Assembly (NCBI GenBank): GCA_036346375.1
Contig: CM070517.1
Location: forward strand, 47,154,200-47,218,199
Reading direction: 5' to 3'
Origin: Guadua angustifolia
Taxonomy: Eukaryota; Streptophyta; Magnoliopsida; Poales; Poaceae
DNA: 64,000 nt
In this document: positions 22,500 through 31,531 of the stretch, piece after piece
Layout: each line of letters starts with the position of its first letter
How positions within the stretch are numbered: position 1 is the first letter of the stretch
Notes under the pieces: generated by a model
What the model was told of the DNA's origin: nothing
Seen by the model: the letters and a program-made list of their open reading frames with translations, nothing else
The model's database searches: none
Made by a program: the position numbers and the translations under genes

Positions 22500-23125
22500 T
22501 TCTTTGCTTAATTCACTGTCTGCACATGCACTTTATTGATGTTTGGACATTTATGTAATATTTCTTTTCCGATTGGATTGCCACATGCACTTCTGTTGAT
22601 GTTTGGACATAGCTTCATTGATTGCCACATGTAGGGAAGCAATAATGGGACAAATTACGATGGGAGCAATTTGGCGGTATATTCTTTAACTACTAAAATT
22701 GGTTCGTCCAATTCTGTCGTCCTCCTAAATTTCACACAGATGCAAGTATAAGTATCTCCAATTAGCATGGAGTGATGTTTGTTTTTTTTTGAATGCTTTG
22801 CTCAGAAATACTGTTGTTCTTTATTTAGTTGGGTGACTAGCACATTAGTATATCCAGTCTTCAGGCTGCACCACTTGAATCTATTTCAAGCCAGTAATTT
22901 TTAACCACCATGCATGCATAATTTGCTTGCAGTTATTCTTGAAAGCTTTATTAGTTCTTACTTCTTTGAGCAGCTAATAAATAGCCTGATTTTACAATAC
23001 TTTTTCTTGTTCTTTTAAGTTACATTAGCGACCAGTGCCAGTGCTTATTATATTTGTTCTATAGCCTATTGAATGTTTTTTTTCCTGTATGATTGAGTTC
23101 ACAAGCTGTGTTGGTTTGTATGCAG
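22500..23125. other. Intron-like AT-rich stretch in CACTA element 2
   Basis: No coding potential seen. TGATGTTTGGACAT and TTGCCACATG phrases repeat near 22530-22630, a local duplication. Confidence 0.45.
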
Positions 23126-23244
23126 AATCTTTCTACTGATATTCCTGACAATTCTACCAAGGAAGGAGATGACATGCTAAGAAGTTCTAGTGGTTATGGT
23201 GCTATGGATCTTGAAGAATTATTGAAGCATAGGACTTTCACAAG
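23126..23244 (+). pseudogene. Captured single exon of unidentified host gene
   Basis: 119 bases bounded by TTTGTATGCAG| and |GCAAGTAT, a plausible AG acceptor and a non-canonical GC donor. It is open in one frame: NLSTDIPDNSTKEGDD then MDLEELLKHRTFTR. I do not recognise the source with confidence. It is in the opposite orientation to the phosphatase fragment, so the two come from different capture events or genes. Confidence 0.5.
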
Positions 23245-24774
23245 GCAAGTATCTGGTATTTTGTAAACCATCGTGAGACTGATGGTTCTCGCATGTAATT
23301 TGAGCAAGGTTATTATGGCCTCATGGGAACTCACCTCAATTTGCACCGACCTTTCAAATACTTATTGGCATATGTGTGTTGCTGATATCTTTTAATGGCT
23401 CAATAACCTAATAAATGCAGCATTATACTACGGAAATTTCTTGTTCGCACTCTAACGGTAGGTTATGTAGGAAATTCCATAATCAAAGTCTATCCTTGAG
23501 TCACAGTAATTCCATCAAGGACCAAGCCAATGTAGCTTGCACTACATAGCACGTGATGAAAATAATTTCAGTGAAGTTGCTACCAAGAACTTTGAATTAT
23601 CCTTTTCTGACTTCTGTAATTCCATGGTGGGTAGAGAAAAAAAGAGGATAATAAACTCAAAACGTCATAGTTGTCTTTATGTAACAATAGCAGAAAATGT
23701 TATCTTCCTATGTACAAGCATAATGTAGAAATATACACATATAATCTATTTTATTGGGTGCAAAGACTTATGGGGAGTGTGTCCATTTGCCCTTTCTTTT
23801 GCATACCTGAGTAGCAAAGATATTTCTCTCATTCTAGCAACTTTTGCTTGTGCCGCATGAGATAGAAGGTGTAAAGATCATTTACAAGCTTGTTGAACCG
23901 TGCTCCTAGGTGAGGGTTTTGTGTCCTCAAGTTTGCATTACGTTGTCTCAGATCAAGATCGCTTGCAAGTTTCGAACTGTGCTACTAGGTGAGTGTTTAT
24001 AGCTTTCAGACTATCAAATGAACTGTGCTTAAGTGGTAAGGTGTATTCCTACTTCTTTGGTAAATTGTATTCCATTCCCAGAGATATACATTCAAAATAA
24101 ACAAAATATTCCCTGTGGACAATGCATTATTGCATGAGAAGCACAAAAATGTTATGCGAATTACTGAATGTGTCATGACTAATAATTCTATTTGATTAGT
24201 TGTATACTTGTATATTCTCGTAATTTCCTTGTTAGTGCACGACTGCTCCACTTGATTAAATGTACATTCCTTGTGCGTAGCTTCTAACCAGAATAAGAAA
24301 TTCAGCTAGAGAGTGAGCCAATACAAGGAAAACAATCAGTTGCATTGCAAAAGTATGAACCTTGCAGACTCAGTCCACGAACAGACTCTCGACGCTTCCT
24401 GCTACTGAAACCGATATTGATCCCAATCACTACAAAAGCCTTCTTCCTTTGCTGGCTTATGCCATCTGCACTTCCATGCAACTCATGTGTTCTGCGCTTG
24501 TTAGTTTTGTACTGCTTATACTTCATAGCATAGAAACTTACTGTTAAAAAATTTGATCACATTGGGAAAATGTCTTGAGCACCAGAAAAGGACAAAAAAT
24601 GTTTGAAACACATAGAATCAGGCCAAAATTTGGTCACATTGGGAAAATGTTTCAAAAGTACTCACATCATATACAAGGTTTTGATCAAAATGATATCCAA
24701 GTCGTGTTGCAATGTAATTGTTTATTTTTAGATCTTCTGGGACGTATACCAAGAATATCATTTCTGATTATGTT
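23245..24774. other. Unassigned interior of CACTA element 2
   Basis: AT-rich, intron-like. A frame at 24362-24547 gives a hydrophobic stretch (LLPLLAYAICTSMQLMCSAL) that could be a captured membrane-protein exon. It is too short to assign. Confidence 0.35.
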
Positions 24775-24962
24775 CTAATAAGATGTTAAACAAACATATA
24801 CTACGTACAATATATTTGGTTTTAATTCATGTCGAAGAAGAAACCATAAAAACTTTTGTAATCGGGAGAAATAGATGTTTGATCTTATAAAACAATTTTC
24901 TTTTATTGCTTGACCTTTATATTTTGTTACCAATTTTATTTTTCGTACCAACGCACGGGCAT
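24775..24962 (+). repeat. Helitron-3'-end-like segment
   Basis: Inverted counterpart of about 49805-49970, the 3' part of the Helitron at 49798-51222. Shared words include GGTCAAGCAATAAAA and AACCAAATATATTGTA (reverse complement here). It ends ACGCACGGGCATTGA as in grass Helitrons, but the final CTRR is degraded (ACAAG). It is probably a Helitron remnant carried or hit by the CACTA. Confidence 0.6.
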
Positions 24963-25539
24963 TGAACAAGTCAACATATCAATGTCATGCTTAAGTGATG
25001 CAATAGTTGTTTCCTTTGTTTATTCATTCCTTGTATGCTTTGGTAAGATCAATTGAGTAGTTATTTAGTTTAACTTGAGCTCATAGGCTTTGTCGAGTCC
25101 TTTCACCTGATATGGTAGTATTTACAATATGGCAGCCTATAAAATTTAATCTTGGATTTGTTTATGCTCAAAATAATAAACTATGCTTTTATTCAACAGG
25201 AGGATACAATTTGAGCGGAGCGTCTGGTCTCATAGCTTGGTCAAGTCAAGCAAGTCTACACTGTGGAACAACCTATTTTCAAGTCACTAGTCAATAGATT
25301 AGTTCTGTCATCGCAATCTTAGTTGAGAAATTTAAATTTTTCGTTCAGAGATTACTATGAAATTATTCTATTATTTGTCTCTTTTGATTCATGTTTGTAC
25401 ATACTGAAAAGATTGTTACAAATGCTGTTATATATGATTTGATGGCTATAATTGATATTTCTGTTCGTGCAATTTCTAATTTGAGTACATTTCTTTTGCA
25501 ACAACGGTATATAAGCAAATATTATTGCAATATGCATTG
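24963..25539. other. Unassigned AT-rich interior of CACTA element 2
   Basis: No gene or repeat recognised. The ORF 25112-25297 has no family resemblance. Confidence 0.35.
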
Positions 25540-26080
25540 ACGCCTTGTTGCGAAAAAATGAATTGCTACAGATATAGATCGTTGTTATAATTTATTGCAA
25601 CGAAGTTATTTCATTGCAATACATCATATTGCCACGAAAATTATTTCGTTGTGACCTCACTTATTGCCATGGATTGGTTTTTGTTGCAACTATTGTCTAA
25701 TGCAATGCCTAAACGCGTGGCAATAGAGACCTCTATTGCCACGGCAATAAAAAATATTGCCACGGTATTAAGGTCATTGCGACTACTATCTAATGCAACG
25801 CATGAGAGCGTGGCAATAGAGACTACTATTGCCACGGCAATTGAGACTATTGCCACGTCAAACTGTCATTGCAACTACGGACTAATGCAACGTATATTTC
25901 CGTTGCAATTGGCATTACAATTGCAACAAAACGTAAATCGTGGCCCAAACTTTGGACCACGCAACTAATAGTCACGCCTGCCAACGATTGTGACATTGTG
26001 GCTATTGGTACATATTGCAACGAAATGGGCCCTATTGCAACGATTTCTCGCCGTTGCAAAAGCCCGAAATTCTAGTAGTG
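25540..26080 (-). repeat. Right terminus and subterminal repeats of CACTA element 2
   Basis: Dense array of ATTGCCACG, CGTGGCAAT and TTGCAACG words in alternating orientations, including two near-identical blocks with GTGGCAATAGAGAC (about 25720 and 25812). It ends in the inverted CACTACTAG terminus. ORFs through it are repeat translations. Confidence 0.85.
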
Positions 26081-26986
26081 CACTACACTTTTCTTGGTTT
26101 TTGTAAAATATTCTATGCGCCTAACAAAACAGAACGGAGGGAGTATTTAAGTTAGTTTTACGTGTTTTTAGAAATTTTCAAAAGATTCCAAGCTAAAATT
26201 TTACGGAGTTTCAGATTTTAGAACTTACGTTCCATCAAGTGTCAGCCGAATAATTTAAACAAGTTTTAGAGAGTCTCAATCAAATTGAGCCGCTCTGCAC
26301 CATTCTCAATTTGAGCCGGAGGTCATCACGAATCGTAGGGCAAGAACTCAGCCGGATGGCTATCGCCATTTGCCACTGCTGCAGTCTTGCTGGAAGGCTC
26401 GTGCGTGGCTTCCAGCTCAAGGCGCTCGAGGTTGCCGAACGAGGAGCCACCTGGGAGCTCGCCCTGCCTCTTCTCGCTGGCGACGGTGATGAGCTCGAGG
26501 GAGGTACGTACGTAGTTCACTCCCAGTTTTCAAGACCTTTGCGTTGCTGAAGTTCCGGAGAAATTAACCTCCGGACAACAACCGTACAGCTACGATACCT
26601 TCTAGAGATACGCAGAGCTATCTAAGATGTAAAAACTCATATGATGTGCTGGTAAGCTTTACGGTTCTATAGAGGCACTCTATCACTACCAACTTATCAT
26701 GATAGGATATCCGATAAGACACGTGCGGTTGTATGAATATACTTAAGTCTATAGTATAATAGATTGGTCCTTAAAGACATGAGCGAGATAAACAGCAAAC
26801 CAAAGTCTCGGGCAACTGTACCAGTCTCTACAACCACTTGTCCAGTCCGAAAGATGTTTTCAATTTTATTTGTTAATCAAAATGATAGAGATACTACATG
26901 TGTACCAATTACGTGAGTTTCCCATTTTTGAACATTATGACCAGTTTCCAACCAAGCATAACGGTCTGTGCATATCTAAGCATATA
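26081..26986. other. Flank with a possible degenerate exon on the minus strand
   Basis: Mostly AT-rich. The GC-rich block 26326-26520 reads on the minus strand as SLELITVASEKRQGELPGGS ... FLPYDS and a stop, like the C-terminal exon of a host gene. I cannot name it. Part of the sequence near 26100-26140 (AACGGAGGGAGTA) is a Stowaway-like end remnant. Confidence 0.4.
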
Positions 26987-27244
26987 CTCCCTCCGATCAC
27001 AAATTGTTATTGTTTTGGAGATCGATGCGGTCTCTAAAATACGGTTTTGGCCACTAATTTTTATTATAATATATTTATAAAACCCAGTAAAATTATAATA
27101 TTAGGAAATTACTTTTCGAGACAAATCTATTCATATGATTTTCATGTATCCAATTTAAATATTTAAAAAGATATTGATAATCAAAGTTTCAAAAATTTAG
27201 CTACACTCATATCCAAAATAACAACTATTTATAGCTGAAGGAAG
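26987..27244. mobile_element. Stowaway-type MITE
   Basis: 258 bp starting CTCCCTCCGATCAC, with degenerate inverted ends (TTGTTATTTTGGA-like counterpart near 27215) and ending ...GAAGGAAG, flanked by TA at 26985-26986 and 27245-27246. CTCCCTCCG ends with TA target sites define Stowaway elements, which mariner-like transposases move. No coding capacity. Confidence 0.87.
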
Positions 27245-27604
27245 TACCATTTCACCTCATCTACATTTTCACAGTTAGTTATATATACCAGCAGTGGATG
27301 GCACTAGTATAATAGTAGCATCGATGGTCAATGCAACCATTGAATATATCTACTATACTTTTTCTCGTATAGAGATGGCTGAAACACATAATCGGTTTAG
27401 GATGTGAATACTGATTACGTACGTGTCCTAGGGTTCTTCGTCTTTTCGTGACGAGTTGTCCTTCTGGAGACCTCCGCGCGACGCGACGCGGCGCTTTCCC
27501 CACCTCGCTTCCTCCGCTCGCGGAGCCCTCGAGGTCACACCCCGTCTTCCTCGCATTCCTTCCCACCTGGGCGCCGCCGCTGCTCCAAGACCTCGACGAG
27601 GTGC
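27245..27604 (+). other. GC-rich leader-like host sequence, left part
   Basis: After an AT-rich stretch, 27420-27604 becomes GC-rich, with CCTAGGGTTCTTCG and CCGCGCGACGCGACGCGG. It looks like a plant 5' leader or first exon. It resumes at 36409 after the Gypsy-type element, so it was one piece before insertion. No domain was recognised in either frame set. Confidence 0.45.
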
Positions 27605-27999
27605 TGTCAGAAACCTGAAGAGGAAGCTGAAGAAGATGCAGAAGTCTGGAGTACTGTGATCGGAGGGAGAGGAATACTTATGAAGATCCAAGGGTTCTCG
27701 ATAGTTAATGAAGTTCACTGTTAAATCCAATGGCTAAAAACACTTGTGGTAATTACAGTAAACAGTAATTGCTAGAAGTTTCGGTAGTTTACTTGTTCTG
27801 GTAATTTTGAGTTCGGCTATAAAGCCTGCTGCATGTAACAGAATGGAATATGACTTGAATGAGAAGAATTCCAGTTTCTACTTTCCCCATTTATCTCCTG
27901 TGTTCGTCTATGTTCCATTTTTCTGCTTTCCTGCATTTTTCTTCATCTTTTGATCCTTGCGATTGTGCTTGGGAAGTCAGACTCTCACGGGTCCTGACA
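27605..27999 (+). repeat. 5' LTR of gag-only element
   Basis: 395 bp, TGTCAG...CTGACA. It matches 29667-29720 plus 36068-36408 almost base for base (one clear difference TCTCGATAG/TCTCGGTAG), implying recent insertion. GGCTATAAAGCCTG near 27817-27830 is the likely TATA box. Confidence 0.92.
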
Positions 28000-28001
28000 T
28001 T

Positions 28002-28013
28002 TGGTATCAGAGC
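28002..28013 (+). other. Primer-binding site of gag-only element
   Basis: TGGTATCAGAGC, two bases after the LTR end; initiator tRNA-Met type. Confidence 0.9.
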
Positions 28014-28134
28014 ATCAGTGATCTTGCGCCGGGTGAAGAGTTTCCGCTGTTCTTGAGTGACCTTAGGTTGGGAACGTGGTTCCTGGTAAAATCCCTAAGA
28101 CATCTTGAGAGACTGAATCGGTATCAAATCTGAA

Positions 28135-29649
28135 ATGCCGAGAGTGGGAAAGAATCAGGAAAGTGAAGTGGAGGCATATCTGGTTGGTGAGGTAGAAGAT
28201 TTGAAGAAGGAAATTGTGGGGATTCATTCTCAGATGGAAGAAAATTCTTCAGTTATTCAAGGTCAGATTGATCAACTGCAGAAACAGATGGATAGTAATT
28301 CTGTCAAGATCGATTCCTTAATGGAGAAGTTGAATATTCTTGTGGAGAAATCAGAGCATAAGGAAGTTTCTAGCACAGTGGCAATGAGAGAGGATGATCT
28401 TGATCAAGAAGGCCAGAATGAGTTGAGGAATTCGGTGCTGAGATCAAATGTTCAGGGAACTCCTGGAAGTGGTTATTCAAACATTCAGAATCAACATGGA
28501 TATAGTGGTATGACTAATATGCCCCCTATTCCTCTTTGTTTTCCTTATGGATCAAACATTATTCCACCTGTTTTATCTGGACCATTAAGAACTATTGCCA
28601 ACAATATGCATGGTACATTTGGAGTAAGTGTTTATCCTTCAGTGATGAGTCCTGGTACTTTTGCACCGCAGTTTACTGTTTCAAATCCACCCTTTGTACC
28701 TACATATAGACCTCCTAACAATGGAAACAATCAGTCATTATATTATACCAATCATGGAAGACAGGAAATACATGGTGATAATACTGGGTCCAGGGTTTTT
28801 GATGGAATAGGAAGACATTGTGAGGAAAGGAATCCTTATCAGTCTGGATTCAGTAAAGGACCCAAAGTGGAATTTCCCAAGTTTGATGGTGATAATTCAG
28901 AGGCTTGGATTAGAAAAGCAGAGAGGTGCTTTGAGTTGGGAAACACTCCAGAATGGCAGAAAGTTGCCATAGCTGAAATCTATTTAGTGGGGAGAGCAGA
29001 TCATTGGCTGAATAGCAACAGGATTAACACTAGTTCTATTTGTTGGCTGCAATTTCGTGAAATGGTGTATAGAAGATTTGCTGCAGAAACTAGAGTGGAG
29101 GTAGTTGATAATTTCAGAGGACTGAGCCAATCAGGAAGTGTTGAAAATTACATTGATAAGTTTGAAGAGATGATGAATCTTATTAAAAGAGATAATCCTG
29201 GTTTTTCAGAAGGATATTTTATGGATTACTTCATTTCTGGGCTGAAGAATTATATCAAAATACCCTTGAAATCATTACAACTAAATACATTGATTGAAGC
29301 TTATTCTCATGCAAGAAACTATGAAAGCAGCACTTATTATAAGAAATATAATCAGTGGACAATTGAGAGCAGCAACAAGTTGAGTTCGGTGGGAAGTTTG
29401 AATTCTAAAGTTGACATGCTGGGTACGAAGAAAGAAGGAAGTGAGAAACAAAGTTCGGTAGCAAGCAACAAATGGCTTGGGGGAAAATGTTATAAATGTC
29501 AAGAACCTTGGGTTCCTGGGCATGACAAGATTTGTAAAGTCCAGAAACAAATACATTTGATTTCAATAGAAGATGAAGAGGAAGATAAGGAAGATGCGGA
29601 CTTCATCACTAAGGGGTTCCCAAATTTCCATCCTCGAGGACAAGGATGA
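28135..29649 (+). CDS. gag: Intact Gag of gag-only Gypsy-type element
   Basis: 504 residues with no frame damage. Residues about 15-80 are coiled coil (EVEDLKKEIVGIHSQ, IDQLQKQMDSNSVKIDSLME). Residues 100-230 are a Pro/Asn/Tyr-rich linker. Residues about 240-400 are the Gypsy-type Retrotrans_gag domain (KVEFPKFDGDNSEAWIRKA, ICWLQFREMVYRRF, SVENYIDKFEEMMNL). A variant zinc knuckle CYKCQEPWVPGHDKICK lies near 448-464, followed by an acidic tail. In ordinary Gypsy elements the frame continues into protease; here it ends with TGA at 29647-29649, 17 bases before the 3' LTR. The start was chosen as the first ATG after the primer site. The intact frame beside broken neighbours suggests recent activity or selection for the Gag product. 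Confidence 0.9.
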   Translation: MPRVGKNQESEVEAYLVGEVEDLKKEIVGIHSQMEENSSVIQGQIDQLQKQMDSNSVKIDSLMEKLNILVEKSEHKEVSSTVAMREDDLDQEGQNELRNSVLRSNVQGTPGSGYSNIQNQHGYSGMTNMPPIPLCFPYGSNIIPPVLSGPLRTIANNMHGTFGVSVYPSVMSPGTFAPQFTVSNPPFVPTYRPPNNGNNQSLYYTNHGRQEIHGDNTGSRVFDGIGRHCEERNPYQSGFSKGPKVEFPKFDGDNSEAWIRKAERCFELGNTPEWQKVAIAEIYLVGRADHWLNSNRINTSSICWLQFREMVYRRFAAETRVEVVDNFRGLSQSGSVENYIDKFEEMMNLIKRDNPGFSEGYFMDYFISGLKNYIKIPLKSLQLNTLIEAYSHARNYESSTYYKKYNQWTIESSNKLSSVGSLNSKVDMLGTKKEGSEKQSSVASNKWLGGKCYKCQEPWVPGHDKICKVQKQIHLISIEDEEEDKEDADFITKGFPNFHPRGQG

Positions 29650-29653
29650 ACTC

Positions 29654-29663
29654 AGGGGGGAGG
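29654..29663 (+). other. Polypurine tract of gag-only element
   Basis: AGGGGGGAGG, followed by TAT and the 3' LTR start at 29667. Confidence 0.85.
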
Positions 29664-29666
29664 TAT

Positions 29667-29720
29667 TGTCAGAAACCTGAAGAGGAAGTTGAAGAAGATG
29701 CAGAAGTCTGGAGTACTGTG
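29667..29720 (+). repeat. 3' LTR of gag-only element, first part
   Basis: 54 bases matching the start of the 5' LTR, cut after GGAGTACTGTG by the Copia element. The last five bases (CTGTG) are the target site. Confidence 0.92.
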
Positions 29721-30676
29721 TGTTGGATTATTTGGGCTTGGCCCACTTAATTGAGACAAATAATTCCTAGAAAATCTCAAAGGCCCACTCATGAGGAGGC
29801 ATGTGCACTATGAATAGTCCCACATTGCTAGCCTAAAGTGGTGAACACTAGTTTATATAGTGGAGTGTGATTCACCATGGTAGAACCATGTGGGAGAAAG
29901 GGAGAAAGCCCACACGCGCGCTCGCCTCGCCTCGCCGGGGCGAGCCGGGCTCGGGCACGGGCCAGGCGGGCGGAGGGCGCGCAAGCGCAGCACTGCGTGA
30001 ATGGTCCGCCGAAATCCGGTCCAGGGCCTTGCGCAGACGCAGCTTCCTTTTGCAGTTTATTCTTTTGCTACTCGGAATCCTGGCAGTTAGTATGAGATAA
30101 GGATACTGTAACCGAGTCCGTTCGTGGCACGTCTTCGAGTCACGTTCGGTCACGGTTACCAGGCTATCCCTATATATACTGCGCCCTGCCACCCGTGTAG
30201 ACGCAGAGAACACACATTAGGGTTTTGCCACCTCTCGTTGCTGCGCCACCTCCGTAGCCTTCTCCATCCCGAGCGCCGACGTGCATCCGCGATCGGGAGA
30301 GCAGGTCTCCGGAACCCTTCGTCTTTGCGATCCGCACGGAGAGGGCGAATAAGGTTTTTGGAAGCGCTCGCTGATCGCTCAAGATCTTCACCACGGCTCG
30401 CCTTTCTGTTCGCCGCTGACGCGCCGTGCCAGCTTCGCGACGCGCCATCATCAACGCCGCCCACGTCAACACCGCGATCGCACCATCTACGCCATCTCGC
30501 ATCTTCGCTTCATTCAAGACGCTCGATCTGCCCTAATCTCGTCGTTAATCATGTTTACCAAGATGATCATGGTGTTCGTGTTATCTAGTATGTCAGATAG
30601 ATACATGCTAGTTTCTGTGATGCTGTTCATGATTTATATTCGGAATATAATCCTGAAACTGTCTAATTTATCAACA
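29721..30676 (+). repeat. 5' LTR of nested Copia element
   Basis: 956 bp. A GC-rich centre has TATATATA at 30171-30178 as a likely TATA box, followed by a leader with AACACACATTAGGGTTTTGCC. The ORFs 29867-30588 on both strands lie inside the LTR and are not genes. Confidence 0.92.
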
Positions 30677-30715
30677 ATCCAAAAACCTTATTGTAGACAT
30701 TTTACTGGATTAACA

Positions 30716-31531
30716 ATGGCTGGATTTGCCGACGCACTGAGGCCGGAGAAATTCTCTGGTGTGCATTTTAAGAGGTGGCAAGTCAAGGTCACGCTCGCTT
30801 ACGGACTATGAATGTATTCGGGTTAGTAAAGGCAAGCTGAAGGTGATCTCTCCGAAAGCGAAGAAGAGTTTCACGGATGCCAATACTCTCTTCGTGGGAT
30901 GCATTCTTAGCGTTTTGCCGATCGTCGTGTGATGTGTACATGCACATAACCGACGCGAAGGTCTTGTGGGATCTGCTGACGCCAAGTTCGGTGCATCGGA
31001 TGCGGCGAAGGAGCGTATGTCATGGAGAATTTTCATGACTATAAGATGGCCGATAATCGCTCTGTTGTAGAGCAAGCCCATGAGATCTGATGCATTGTCA
31101 AGGAACTCGAACTCCTGGAATGTGTCTTACCTGATCCGTTTGTGGCCGGTTGCATCATTGCAAAACTCCCTCCTTCGTGGAGGAGTTTCGGCACTACTCT
31201 AAAACATAAGAGGACAAAGATATCAGTTGAAAACCTGATAGCGTCCCTTGATGTTGAAGAGAAGGCTCGGGCTAAGGATTTCAATGGTAAAGGAGCCGAG
31301 GGACCGTCCAGCGCCAACGTGGTTCAGAAGAACTACGGCAAGAACAAAGGGAAAAATAAGCCTAACAAGACTACCAACTTCAAGAAGAAGAAGATGAACA
31401 AGGCTGAGCTGACCTGCTTCACATGTGGTGAGGTCGGACACTTTTCCAAGGAATGCCCTGATCGTGCGACCGCCGAGAAAAAAGGCCAACATGGACATGA
31501 CGTCCAAGGTCATCAACACGATGACCGCTAG
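30716..31531 (+). pseudogene. gag: Gag of nested Copia element, broken
   Basis: Starts MAGFADALRPEKFSGVHFK, with the UBN2-type Copia gag fold (RWQVKVTLAYG). Frames then break at about 30810, with pieces recognisable to 31140. A clean frame at 31142-31531 carries CIIAKLPPSWRSFGTTLKHK, a basic stretch, and the zinc knuckle CFTCGEVGHFSKEC. No complete product is possible. Confidence 0.82.

Larger units (their letters stand above)
20145..26080. mobile_element. CACTA element 2, complete ends, gene-fragment carrier
   Basis: 5936 bp. It begins CACTACTAGAAATCCGGGC and ends with the inverted counterpart (CACTACTAGAATTTCGGGC on the minus strand), flanked by the 3-bp duplication CAC (20142-20144, 26081-26083). 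Subterminal arrays of TTGCCACG/CGTGGCAA and TTGCAACG lie at both ends. No TNP2-like transposase is recognisable inside. The interior instead holds exon-like stretches of host genes on both strands, so this is a non-autonomous CACTA that has captured gene fragments. Its movement would depend on a related autonomous element. Confidence 0.9.

Noticed and set aside
29867..30588. ORFs within the Copia 5' LTR and their copies at 35265-35974
   Set aside because: They repeat in both LTRs and have no domain; regulatory LTR sequence.
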